Assembly (NCBI GenBank): GCA_017852615.1
Contig: JAFMKX010000033.1
Coordinates: 1 to 11,928, forward strand
Direction: 5' to 3'
Length of the DNA: 11,928 bases
From: Pontimonas sp.
GTDB lineage: Bacteria; Actinomycetota; Actinomycetes; Actinomycetales; Microbacteriaceae
Of the stretch, positions 1 to 7,010 are shown piece by piece. The first letter of the stretch is position 1. Every line of letters starts with the position of its first letter. The position numbers and the translations under genes are program-made. The notes under the pieces were generated by a model that worked only from the letters and a program-made list of their open reading frames with translations, did no database searches and had not been told where the DNA came from.

Positions 1-125
1 TCTTTGGTGACTCCCGTGCGCACGGTGAAGAAGGTTTCCGCTTCTTCACTCAGCAAAAGGTAGTGACCTCGCGTTGGTTGGATCCCTCTCACGGGGGAAT
101 CAACCTCGGGTTCCCACAGAACTAG
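1..125 (+). CDS. mmsA: Methylmalonate-semialdehyde dehydrogenase (CoA-acylating), C-terminal end only
   Basis: An open frame enters at the window edge (first full codon at 3) and stops with TAG at 123-125, giving about 40 residues. They read FGDSRAHGEEGFRFF..., then a KVVTSRW block and a tail ending in GGINLGFPQN. This is the typical carboxyl end of actinobacterial MmsA/IolA, the aldehyde dehydrogenase superfamily enzyme that converts malonate semialdehyde (from inositol) or methylmalonate semialdehyde (from valine) to acetyl-CoA or propionyl-CoA. The catalytic cysteine and NAD-binding part lie outside the window. With iolC, iolD and iolE nearby, its likely job is the last step of inositol breakdown. 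The next gene on the same strand begins 7 bp after the stop, so the two are probably cotranscribed. The identification rests on a short but distinctive tail. Confidence 0.85.
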   Translation, partial: FGDSRAHGEEGFRFFTQQKVVTSRWLDPSHGGINLGFPQN

Positions 126-132
126 AGATTCG

Positions 133-1086
133 ATGCCCTCCATTGCAATCACGGGCGCAACAGGATTCGTCGGTAGCAATGTTGCCGCTGTCCTGAGTGC
201 ACGTGGTTTTGACGTCATTGCTTTGACTCGACGCGAGCCCAGTATCTCCCTGCCCTGGGATTACGCCGTGGTGGATACCTATGACGTCGAAGCAGTAGCC
301 CAGGCAGCACAGGGAACCCAGGCCATAGTGCACACGGCCATTGCTAATGATTTTCAGCGCTTAGAGCCTTCAGAGGCTTATCGTGCCTATCCAGGGCTTA
401 CGCAATCCATCACCCGTGCTGCGATGAGTGTGGGAGCCAAGCCTGTCTATATCTCGACAGACTGGGTAATGGATGGCACCGGACACAAGGTTACCGAGGA
501 CAGCATTGGGCAACCGGTCAATACCTATGGTTATCTCAAGGCTCTGGGGGAACAGGTCATTCGTGACCTTAGCCCCGGTGTGGGTGCGATTTGCCGTATT
601 GGCGGGGTGATGGGACGCAATCGCCTCATCGAGGGCGCTCCACGGTCTCAAGATGTGGGGTTTGGCTACTTTGTGTCCTCGCTCGTCGACACGGTGCGCA
701 GTGGCCGGGAGTTCGGGGTTTTTAGCGGCCCTGGGGTGAATCTCACGGCAACACCCTCGCTTGCCGCCGAAATCGGTGCCACCATCGGACGCATCGTCGA
801 TCGAAATGCGTGGGGGGTCTTCCACGTCGTCTCCGATGACGCCATTGATCGCTGGGATTTGGCGATGTTGACCGCCGAGGTCTTTGGCTTAGATACTGGC
901 CTGATTACCCAGGTGGAGCCTGGCCCAGGAGATCGTTTTGACCAGCCTGTGCCCACGGACACGTCCCTGGATAACACACGGGTGAAGACGGAACTCGGTA
1001 TTGGTCCCGTGAGTGTTCGAGACATGCTCGAGCACCTCAAGGCGGAGGAAGACGGGGCATTACACCCCGTCACCACCAGCCTCTAG
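133..1086 (+). CDS. RmlD-like NAD(P)-dependent sugar reductase/epimerase (extended SDR)
   Basis: 317 residues. An N-terminal Rossmann glycine motif GATGFVG (residues 8-14), an ISTDWVMDG segment (about 107-115, the counterpart of STDYVFDG in dTDP-4-dehydrorhamnose reductases) and a YGYLK catalytic YxxxK pair (Tyr132, Lys136) place it in the extended short-chain dehydrogenase/RmlD group. There is no signal peptide or membrane segment, so it should be cytosolic. ATG 133 is chosen because the nucleotide-binding motif begins 7 residues later. The upstream Shine-Dalgarno is weak (an AGAG a few bases before), suggesting translational coupling to mmsA, whose stop is 7 bp upstream. Its substrate is unknown. 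Being next to mmsA and opposite an inositol locus suggests action on an inositol-derived or related carbonyl compound, but a role in nucleotide-sugar metabolism is possible. Its stop directly touches the stop of the convergent ABC ATPase gene. Confidence 0.85.
   Translation: MPSIAITGATGFVGSNVAAVLSARGFDVIALTRREPSISLPWDYAVVDTYDVEAVAQAAQGTQAIVHTAIANDFQRLEPSEAYRAYPGLTQSITRAAMSVGAKPVYISTDWVMDGTGHKVTEDSIGQPVNTYGYLKALGEQVIRDLSPGVGAICRIGGVMGRNRLIEGAPRSQDVGFGYFVSSLVDTVRSGREFGVFSGPGVNLTATPSLAAEIGATIGRIVDRNAWGVFHVVSDDAIDRWDLAMLTAEVFGLDTGLITQVEPGPGDRFDQPVPTDTSLDNTRVKTELGIGPVSVRDMLEHLKAEEDGALHPVTTSL
1051..1071. terminator. Hairpin inside the 3' end of the RmlD-like gene, possible bidirectional terminator
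   Basis: GACGGGG (1051-1057) and CCCCGTC (1065-1071) form a perfect 7-bp stem around a 7-base loop. It lies in the last codons of the plus-strand reductase and 16 bp past the stop of the minus-strand ATPase gene. There is no run of T on the plus side and only a pyrimidine-rich stretch on the minus side, so it is not a textbook intrinsic terminator. Because the two convergent genes leave no intergenic space, it is the only candidate stop structure seen between them. Confidence 0.4.
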
Positions 1087-1872
1087 TTAGGAAACGTTGC
1101 GAACCTGCTGAATTTCCGCAGTCAAAGCATCCAATTCAGCACCACCGGCCATCGCCTTGGTGAGTTCATCGAGTTCCACATGCTTGCGCTCGAACTCGTT
1201 AGCCAATTGACCACGGTTGAGCAGGTAGAAGTAGTCGCCCACGAGGTAAGCGTGGTGGGGGTTGTGGGTGATGAACACCACGGAGACCCCACGGTCTTTT
1301 GCCGCAAGAACGTACTTCAGCACAATTCCGGACTGACGAACACCCAGCGCTGAGGTGGGCTCATCGAGGATGAGTACCTTGGCACCAAAATACACAGCAC
1401 GGGCAATGGCAACAGCTTGACGCTCACCACCGGAAAGGGTTCCGATCTGCTGGTTGGTATCGCGTAAATCGATACCCATTTCCATCAGCTGCTGCTTGGT
1501 CAGTTCCTTCATCTTCTTGACATCAAGGCGACGGAGGATGCCCCAGCCCTTGGTGATTTCATTTCCGAGGAAGAAGTTACGCCATACCGACATCAGGGGG
1601 ATTGTCGCGAGGTCCTGATACACGGTGGCAATACCGGCAGCCAGAGCGTCACGAGGTGAGCCAAAGGAAACTTCAGCCCCTTCGACCTCATAGGAACCCG
1701 AGCTTGGCTTGTGAACACCCGAGAGGGTCTTAATCAGTGTGGACTTACCCGCACCGTTATCACCCAGAATGCACGTGACCGAGCCTTGCCTAACCTTTAC
1801 CGATACATCCTGAAGCGCGATAACACTTCCAAATGCTTTTCCAGCTTTCTTGAGCTCTAATGCAATGCTCAT
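1087..1872 (-). CDS. Sugar ABC importer ATP-binding protein, single nucleotide-binding domain
   Basis: 261 residues, forming one complete ABC ATPase domain. Walker A is GDNGAGKST (37-45), the Q-loop Gln is residue 86 in TVYQD, the signature is LSGGE (146-150), Walker B is VLILDE (166-171) and the switch His is 203 in ITHN. The sequence resembles one half of RbsA-type ATPases of carbohydrate uptake family 2. RbsA itself is about 500 residues with two fused domains, whereas this protein has one domain, as in FrcA-like systems, so a homodimer would be expected. It should energise the adjacent permease at the inner face of the membrane. Its ATG overlaps the permease stop by 4 bp (ATGA), with a GGGGG-rich Shine-Dalgarno upstream, so the two are translationally coupled. 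Inositol is the likely substrate from context only. Confidence 0.93.
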   Translation of the reverse strand: MSIALELKKAGKAFGSVIALQDVSVKVRQGSVTCILGDNGAGKSTLIKTLSGVHKPSSGSYEVEGAEVSFGSPRDALAAGIATVYQDLATIPLMSVWRNFFLGNEITKGWGILRRLDVKKMKELTKQQLMEMGIDLRDTNQQIGTLSGGERQAVAIARAVYFGAKVLILDEPTSALGVRQSGIVLKYVLAAKDRGVSVVFITHNPHHAYLVGDYFYLLNRGQLANEFERKHVELDELTKAMAGGAELDALTAEIQQVRNVS

Positions 1873-2909
1873 CGCTTGGCCCCCTTTGCTCGATTGCCGA
1901 TAAATGTGTTGACCAAAACAGCGGCGAGAAGAATCACACCAATAAAGGTCCAGCGCCAGTCTTGATCCCAGAGGGCATAGGGGATACCGATATCGGCGAT
2001 TCCCATAATGGCGGCACCAATGGAAGCACCAATGGCAGATCCAGCTCCACCCATCAAGAGTGTTCCACCTACCGCCGCAGCGATGATGTAGAAGAACTCC
2101 ATACCCACACCCTGGCCAGCCTGCATACCCTGCAGGCGAAGCACGAACATGATGCCCACGAAGGCCGAGGCCAACGAAGTCATGATAAACAGCGTGACTT
2201 TGGTGCGGTCCACGGGAACACCAGCGTTACGCGCCGCGTTCTTGTCGCCACCCGAAGCGAAAATCCAGTTACCGAACTGAGTGCGCGAGAGCAACCAGGT
2301 GGCCAGGATTGTTATAGCAATCCACCACAAAATTGATATTTGGAAGCTCGAAGTGCCCACCATCAAACGCGAGGCAAAGATGGCGTGAGCGGAATCGAAT
2401 CCCTCTGCTTCTTCAATGCCCGAAACGCGGACGGTTCCCGTGAGGCTCTTGGTCACAGCCAGGTTAGCTCCGCGGAGGACGAAGAAGGTGGCCAGCGTGA
2501 CGATGAACGAGGGCAACCCGGTGCGCACCACGATCATGCCGTTAATGAACCCGACGGCGGCGGCAAACAGAAGAACAATCGGGATGGCCACCCACATGTT
2601 CAGGCCATACTCCGTCACTAGCATTCCGGCGAGAAGTCCCGACGTTCCCACCATGACACCGGTGGAGAGGTCAAACTCGCCACCAATCATCAGAAGCGAA
2701 ACAAACACGGCAATGATGCCAATGGGGGCGGCGATGTCGGTCCAGCCGGCGGTACCGCCGAGAGCTGCGAAGTTGCCGGTGGTGTCAAACCCCCAGAAAA
2801 GACTAAAAATAACAAAAGCTCCGATTAAAGCGCCCAATTCGGGGCGACGGAGCATTCTGGTGGCGATCGAGGTTTGAGAGACTCGCTCATCTGAAAGATT
2901 AGACATCAT
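1869..2909 (-). CDS. Sugar ABC importer permease, RbsC-like
   Basis: 346 residues, very hydrophobic, with roughly eight to ten membrane segments after a polar N-terminus of about 25 residues. Hallmarks of the RbsC-type permease family (BPD_transp_2) are visible: a GGEFDLSTG block after the second or third segment (GGIDLSVG in RbsC), GLPSFIVTLAT, and the cytoplasmic FASGGDKNAARNAGVPV loop expected to contact the ATPase. It would form the membrane channel, probably as a dimer, of the importer encoded with its neighbours. Two adjacent ATG codons (2909 and 2906) follow an AAGGA Shine-Dalgarno; the first gives 5-base spacing and the second 8, so either could be used. It lies 94 bp downstream of the binding-protein gene with a hairpin between, and overlaps the ATPase start by 4 bp. 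Confidence 0.93.
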   Translation of the reverse strand: MMSNLSDERVSQTSIATRMLRRPELGALIGAFVIFSLFWGFDTTGNFAALGGTAGWTDIAAPIGIIAVFVSLLMIGGEFDLSTGVMVGTSGLLAGMLVTEYGLNMWVAIPIVLLFAAAVGFINGMIVVRTGLPSFIVTLATFFVLRGANLAVTKSLTGTVRVSGIEEAEGFDSAHAIFASRLMVGTSSFQISILWWIAITILATWLLSRTQFGNWIFASGGDKNAARNAGVPVDRTKVTLFIMTSLASAFVGIMFVLRLQGMQAGQGVGMEFFYIIAAAVGGTLLMGGAGSAIGASIGAAIMGIADIGIPYALWDQDWRWTFIGVILLAAVLVNTFIGNRAKGAKR

Positions 2910-2947
2910 TGTTTTCCTTCTTCTACGTCCTTGTAGTGTCCCACGAG

Positions 2948-2980
2948 GGGAGGGCGCTTCCCAAAGGAAGACACCCTCCC
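2948..2980 (-). other. Intergenic hairpin between binding-protein and permease genes
   Basis: GGGAGGG (2948-2954) pairs with CCCTCCC (2974-2980). An inner TTCC (2958-2961) pairs with GGAA (2966-2969) around a 4-base CAAA loop, separated from the outer stem by a small internal loop. It begins 24 bases after the binding-protein stop and ends about 38 bases before the permease start. No T run follows on the transcribed strand. Such a structure after a binding-protein gene commonly protects the upstream message or causes partial termination, so that binding protein is made in excess over permease and ATPase. That role is inferred. Confidence 0.5.
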
Positions 2981-3003
2981 GCTCTTAGGAGTGTTTCAGG
3001 AGC

Positions 3004-4014
3004 CTAGCGGCTTCCTGCTGCCACGAGGGCCTGTACCTGCGCTACGTTGCTTGCGTCAACGAATCCTGGACCCGTGTAGATGGGGAGTCCACCACCCAGC
3101 GAGTGGGCGTTCGTTACGTTCAAGTACAACAAGACAACAGACATGTAGCCCTGTGCGTACTGCTGCTGGTCGATCGCGAAAGCGATGTCACCTGCAGCAA
3201 TTGCGTTGAGAGCGTCTTCTGACATGTCAACGGTACCGATCATGATGTCGCGACCGAGGTCCTGAACTGCGGGCAAAACAGCCTTAGCTGCAATGTCAGC
3301 GTTCAATGCGAACACAGCGTCGATCGTGGGGTCTGCTTCGAGAGCAGCCTTGATCTTGGCAGATGCGGCGGTGAGGTCAGCAAGACCACCATCGAGGTTG
3401 AAGTCGGACACGGTACCGGTAGAGGTCTCGCGAGCACCAGCACAACGGTCGGTAAGACCGGAGTTAGCTGCTTCCTGGATGGGGCAGAGGATGTTGGTCA
3501 TGCCAGCATCGTTGAACTTGTAACCAGCTTCGCGGCCAGCAACAATTTCATCCTGACCAACGTGCGTGAATGCACCGAGGTCTTTGAAGACGTCCGAACC
3601 GGAGTTCATGGTCACCGTGGGGATACCAGCAGCCTTCACAGCAAGCATGGCCTGCTCGATAGCGCCAGCGTCAGGTGCGGAAGCAGCGATTCCATTACAA
3701 CCGGCAGCGATACCGGCATCAATGGTCGAAGCCTGCTTTGCCGAGTCGTTGCTGGAGCCCTGGTAGTCAACAGTGATACCGAGGTCTTTACCTGCATCCT
3801 CAGCACCCATCTGTGCAACAGACCAGAAGGTTCCACCATCACCGTGGGTGTAGACACAAATCTTGATGTCTTTCAGTTCCTCGGTGGTTGCGGCGGCGGT
3901 TGTTTCTTCGGTAGAGCTAGTGGCTTCACTAGCGGTGTCGTCGGCGGCAGCAGCACAGCCCGAAAGGGTGAGTGCGGCAACTCCGGCGAGGACAGCCAAT
4001 TTCTTAAATGACAA
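3004..4014 (-). CDS. Sugar ABC importer substrate-binding lipoprotein, probably for inositol
   Basis: 336 residues. The N-terminus has KK, a hydrophobic core and a lipobox LSGC, with the lipidated Cys at residue 20, so the mature protein should be anchored outside the membrane. Residues 21-48 are a Ala/Thr/Ser/Glu-rich linker. From about residue 50 (KICVYTHGDGGTFW) it matches the periplasmic binding protein type 1 fold (Peripla_BP_4, RbsB-like), with the family's AAGIPTVTMNSG and VDMSEDALNAI segments. The start is TTG at 4014, supported by GAGAGG 7 bases upstream and by the fact that the signal peptide begins there. It is first in the importer operon (binding protein, permease, ATPase). Inositol is inferred from the surrounding iol genes; another cyclitol or a sugar is possible. 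Confidence 0.92.
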   Translation of the reverse strand: MSFKKLAVLAGVAALTLSGCAAAADDTASEATSSTEETTAAATTEELKDIKICVYTHGDGGTFWSVAQMGAEDAGKDLGITVDYQGSSNDSAKQASTIDAGIAAGCNGIAASAPDAGAIEQAMLAVKAAGIPTVTMNSGSDVFKDLGAFTHVGQDEIVAGREAGYKFNDAGMTNILCPIQEAANSGLTDRCAGARETSTGTVSDFNLDGGLADLTAASAKIKAALEADPTIDAVFALNADIAAKAVLPAVQDLGRDIMIGTVDMSEDALNAIAAGDIAFAIDQQQYAQGYMSVVLLYLNVTNAHSLGGGLPIYTGPGFVDASNVAQVQALVAAGSR

Positions 4015-4021
4015 TTGTGAA
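4010..4021. promoter_or_regulatory. Imperfect palindrome at the binding-protein start codon, possible second operator
   Basis: TGACAATTGTGA matches its own reverse complement at 10 of 12 positions and covers the TTG start codon. It shares the CACAATT/TTGT theme with the perfect inverted repeat at 4105-4117, about 95 bp upstream. It could be an auxiliary operator, but part of it is fixed by coding constraint and it may be coincidence. Confidence 0.25.
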
Positions 4022-4090
4022 CCTCTCGTCCTTGAGTTACTTTTCTATGGATGGCTGACTTTCAACAAGACAAGTGCAACCAACCCCCAT

Positions 4091-4119
4091 ATTAGACTTT
4101 GTAAGCACAAATTGTGCAA
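4091..4119 (-). promoter_or_regulatory. Predicted promoter of the importer operon
   Basis: On the minus strand a -35-like TTGCAC (4119-4114) is followed after 17 bp by TCTAAT (4096-4091), which matches five of six positions of the -10 consensus. This would give a transcript start near 4084 and a leader of about 70 bases before the TTG start of the binding-protein gene. The same stretch also offers TAATAT as a -10 with longer spacing. The 227-base gap between the regulator gene and the binding-protein gene holds this promoter and its overlapping inverted repeat. It also has weak inverted repeats near 4160-4230 that could end the regulator transcript. I see nothing else in it. Confidence 0.5.
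4105..4117. promoter_or_regulatory. Perfect 13-base inverted repeat, candidate repressor operator
   Basis: GCACAAATTGTGC is a perfect inverted repeat (6-base arms, one central base). It sits over the -35 box and spacer of the predicted importer promoter, where a bound protein would block RNA polymerase. The GntR/UTRA regulator encoded just upstream is the obvious candidate. Related cores occur at 4010-4021 and 5026-5037. Confidence 0.5.
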
Positions 4120-4241
4120 GTTCAAAGGGACCCGTTACCAAATAGAAACAATGGTCCATGTCACCTTCTCGCCGCCCAAAAAAGGCTTTGGTGAGACACG
4201 ATTGGCCGCTCTTAGCTCTCACGAGCCCCCGGCAGAGATTG

Positions 4242-5003
4242 TTACTTGGATACGACCGTAAATTCGAGTGAATAGAGATCAGGTCGGTAGCAATGGTGTC
4301 CCGATTCCATGGCGCGGCCAAGGTTGTCGTAGGCGGTGCGGTCCATGGTCAGCACCGCGGAGCCGCGGTCAATATCTAACTGGTCAGATTCTTGGGGCGT
4401 GGCTTTTCTGGCACCGATTTTTTGTTTCCCGACCTGGGGGATCCGATCGCGCTTGCGCATAGCTTCATAGAGACCAGTCGTCTCAAGCTCGCGCACTGTG
4501 ATGTCTGAAAGTTCTCCCGGCAACCAATTGGTCAAAATCGCAACGGGAACACTATCGACGCTGCGCACCCGCGAAATTGCTAGGACTGGGGACCCTACGT
4601 CTACTCCCAATTCAGCAGCGATAAAGGCCGTGGCCTCTTCCATCTCACACTTTGTCACCCGGGTACTGGGCTTACCACCTTGTGCGGCGAGGTCATCAAA
4701 GAGCGAGGTGAGTTCTAAATCTCGGGTGATGGATCCATGGACCACCTGGGTCCCCACGCCTCGGCGGCGAATCACAAGTCCAGAGTCCACTAGCGACTGG
4801 ATTGCACGTCGAATAGTGGGGCGAGAAAGCCCAAGACGCTCACTCAGGGAAATCTCGTTTTCGATCCGAGTTCCCGGCGTCAAGGTGCCGGTGCGAATAG
4901 CGTGCTCGAGTTTTTTGGAGACCTGAAAATACAGTGGAATCGGACTGTCGCGGTCAATGTCAGCAAAGAGCGACTCAGGAAGGAGGACTTCGGTTTTTCT
5001 CAT
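4242..5003 (-). CDS. GntR-family transcriptional regulator with UTRA effector domain
   Basis: 253 residues from the ATG at 5003. Residues about 22-88 form a GntR winged helix-turn-helix (PIPLYFQVSKKLEHAI, then SLSERLGLSRPTIRRAIQSL and the RRRGVGTQV wing). Residues about 108-247 match the UTRA ligand-binding domain of the HutC subfamily, ending in the family-typical RPDLYSLEFTV. Such proteins usually repress neighbouring uptake and catabolic genes and release DNA when a sugar or acid metabolite binds. Here the ligand is probably inositol or a pathway intermediate. A GTG at 5009 would add two residues. Neither start has a clear Shine-Dalgarno, so the message could be leaderless or the start could be misplaced. 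It lies between the importer operon and the iol operon on the same strand, 227 bp before the binding-protein gene. Confidence 0.9.
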   Translation of the reverse strand: MRKTEVLLPESLFADIDRDSPIPLYFQVSKKLEHAIRTGTLTPGTRIENEISLSERLGLSRPTIRRAIQSLVDSGLVIRRRGVGTQVVHGSITRDLELTSLFDDLAAQGGKPSTRVTKCEMEEATAFIAAELGVDVGSPVLAISRVRSVDSVPVAILTNWLPGELSDITVRELETTGLYEAMRKRDRIPQVGKQKIGARKATPQESDQLDIDRGSAVLTMDRTAYDNLGRAMESGHHCYRPDLYSLEFTVVSK

Positions 5004-5025
5004 CAGCACATAACGGTCATAGTTA

Positions 5026-5037
5026 GCAATTTGTCAA
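5026..5037. promoter_or_regulatory. Candidate autoregulatory site upstream of the GntR gene
   Basis: GCAATTTGTCAA lies 23 bp upstream of the GntR ATG. It shares the 8-base core CAATTTGT with the minus strand of the perfect inverted repeat at 4105-4117. On the minus strand it contains TTGACA, a perfect -35 box, but no acceptable -10 is seen 16-18 bp downstream. Autoregulation by the GntR protein is plausible for the family. The evidence here is one short shared word. Confidence 0.25.
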
Positions 5038-5111
5038 TATGTTACAACAAAGTCGGCGCGATCCCCACGTCGCCGGGCCACCTGCTCCCAGGCGCGAACG
5101 CGTTTAACCGG

Positions 5112-5146
5112 TAACACCCGGGGAGGTTGCCCTCACCCGGGTGTTA
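5112..5146 (-). terminator. Hairpin terminator of the iol operon
   Basis: TAACACCCGGG (5112-5122) pairs perfectly with CCCGGGTGTTA (5136-5146). Inside it, GAGG (5123-5126) pairs with CCTC (5131-5134) around a TTGC loop, with one unpaired A. The hairpin starts 12 bases after the iolD stop on the minus strand. The following bases (CCGGTTAAACG) carry only a weak T stretch, so termination may be partly factor-dependent. It is the strongest stem-loop in the window, and its place at the end of a five-gene operon supports a terminator role. Confidence 0.75.
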
Positions 5147-5158
5147 GCGTGATCGGTT

Positions 5159-7009
5159 CTATACGCCGGGGCGCTGAGCCTTGAGGCCCTTGTCCATGGA
5201 AGCACGAGCGTTAACAACGTCGGGTCGTGGTGATACCTCGGGGACCCCCACCTGCCAGAAAGCCCCACCTTCGGTGAAGTCTTGGGCTCGGACTTTGGTG
5301 ACAATGACCGTGGTGCGATCCGCTGCTCTGGCTTTGGCTAAGGCTTCACCAAATTCGTCCAGGCTCGTGACCTCATGGGTAATGGCTCCCAGTGCCTGAG
5401 CGTGAGCATGGAAATCAACCCTGATGTCAGTGCCACTTCCCGTCGCATCTTTGAGCATGTTGTTATACGAAGCTCCACCTTGACTGACCTGGAGGCGCTC
5501 AATCACGGCGTATCCCTCGTTGTCACACACCACCAGAATCATTTTGTGCCCCGACAGAACGGAGGCAAAAATGTCGGAGTTCATCATCAGATAGGAGCCA
5601 TCTCCCACCAGCGAATAGACCTCACCGGTTTTTCTCGCCATCGCAGCGCCCCAGGCGCCTGAGATTTCATATCCCATACAGGAGAAGCCATATTCACAAT
5701 CGAAGGTGGCAACACCTTTGCTCATCCAGTTGATGTTGAGCTCACCGGGGAGCCCGCCAGCAGCGGTCAGGACATAGTCCTCGGGTGTGGCCGACTCGTG
5801 CACGAGGCCGACAAGTTGTGCATAGCTAGGTGGCCACACGCCATCATCAGCAATACGTGAGGACACAAATTCCTCGAGCTCTGCGCGGTGGTGATGAGCC
5901 TGGGTCACCCACGATTCGTCGGTGGCCCAATCACCCAGTGCGGTGCTGAGCTCAATCAGCGATTCTCGTGCATCGCCCACCACAGGAAGGGCTTTGTGTT
6001 TGCCCGCATCAAACCGGGCCGCGTTGATACCGATGAACGCGGTGGTTGGGTCAAAGAGAGTCCATGATCCCGTCGTGAAGTCTTCGAGCCTGGTGCCCAC
6101 GGCAAGTACGACATCAGCCTGGCTGATGACCGCATTAGCTGCCGCAGCACCGGTCACACCGAGGGGGCCGCTGTATCGGGGGTGGCTTGCTAGCAGAGAC
6201 GATTTGCCTGCCACCGTCTCCACCACGGGGATGCCGTGGCGCTGGGCAAAGCGGCCCAGTTCTTCCTCCGCCTGGGAATAGTGCACTCCGCCACCGGCGA
6301 TGATGACGGGTTTCTTCGCTGAGGTGAGCAGCGTTGCCGCAGCACTGAGCTGGTTGGTGTCGGGACGTGGACGAGGCATGCTGCGCAGTGTGGTCTCGAA
6401 GAAAGATTCTGGGAAGTCATAGGCTTCAGCGGCAACATCTTGGGGTAAACCCAGGAATGCGGGTCCACAATCACCAGCATCGAGCATGGTCTCCACTGCC
6501 TGGGGCAGTGAGCTGAGTATCTGTGCGGGGTGAGTGATGCGATCCCAGTATCGGGTCACTGGCTGGAAGGCATCATTGACCGTCATCGAGGGCATTCCGA
6601 AGTGTTCCACCTGCTGCAAAACCGGGTCAGGCAGACGCGAGACAAAGGTGTCTCCCGAAATAAAGAGCACCGGTAACCGATTCGACATCGCAACACCGGC
6701 CGCGGTGACCATGTTTGTGGCCCCGGGTCCAATAGAGGATGTGGCGACCATGATTTGTTGGCGCCTCGTTGCTTTGGCGAAGGCTGCGGCGGCGAGAGCC
6801 ATACCTTGCTCATTCTGTCCTCGCCACACCGGTAGTTCCTCTCGGTGGGTTTCCAGCGAGTGACCCAGGCTGGTCACATTGCCGTGGCCAAAAATGGCAT
6901 ACACACCGGGGAAAAGGGGAACGTTGTCCCCGTCCACGATTGTGCGCTGGGCGATGAGGAAGCGAACAATGGCTTCGGCAACAGTGATGCGGGTGGTCGC
7001 AATAGCCAC
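5159..7009 (-). CDS. iolD: 3D-(3,5/4)-trihydroxycyclohexane-1,2-dione acylhydrolase (thiamine diphosphate enzyme)
   Basis: 616 residues, the usual IolD length. It opens the cyclohexane ring of the dione formed by IolE, giving 5-deoxy-glucuronate, in the cytosol. The three-part thiamine diphosphate fold is visible. The N-terminal PYR-type domain has the cofactor-activating Glu67 in RGQNEQGMA and the SSIGPGATNM segment at 91-100. The central domain runs from about 220. The C-terminal PP domain has GDG (469-471) and Asn497 in CDNEGY, the Mg-diphosphate motif. PGVYAIFGHGNVTSLG near residues 34-49 is typical of IolD rather than acetolactate synthase. The start is GTG 7009, with AGGA 7 bases upstream, one base after the stop of the dehydrogenase gene. 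It is the last gene of the operon and is followed by a strong hairpin. Confidence 0.95.
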   Translation of the reverse strand: MAIATTRITVAEAIVRFLIAQRTIVDGDNVPLFPGVYAIFGHGNVTSLGHSLETHREELPVWRGQNEQGMALAAAAFAKATRRQQIMVATSSIGPGATNMVTAAGVAMSNRLPVLFISGDTFVSRLPDPVLQQVEHFGMPSMTVNDAFQPVTRYWDRITHPAQILSSLPQAVETMLDAGDCGPAFLGLPQDVAAEAYDFPESFFETTLRSMPRPRPDTNQLSAAATLLTSAKKPVIIAGGGVHYSQAEEELGRFAQRHGIPVVETVAGKSSLLASHPRYSGPLGVTGAAAANAVISQADVVLAVGTRLEDFTTGSWTLFDPTTAFIGINAARFDAGKHKALPVVGDARESLIELSTALGDWATDESWVTQAHHHRAELEEFVSSRIADDGVWPPSYAQLVGLVHESATPEDYVLTAAGGLPGELNINWMSKGVATFDCEYGFSCMGYEISGAWGAAMARKTGEVYSLVGDGSYLMMNSDIFASVLSGHKMILVVCDNEGYAVIERLQVSQGGASYNNMLKDATGSGTDIRVDFHAHAQALGAITHEVTSLDEFGEALAKARAADRTTVIVTKVRAQDFTEGGAFWQVGVPEVSPRPDVVNARASMDKGLKAQRPGV

Positions 7010-7010
7010 G

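Noticed and set aside
4160..4230. Possible terminator after the GntR gene
   Set aside because: Only short or loosely matched inverted repeats (for example CCAAA with TTTGG near a T run) are present; the pairing is too weak to annotate as a terminator.
5009..5037. Consensus-like TTGACA upstream of the GntR gene as a promoter -35 box
   Set aside because: The hexamer is perfect but no acceptable -10 lies 16-18 bp downstream, so a promoter could not be supported here.
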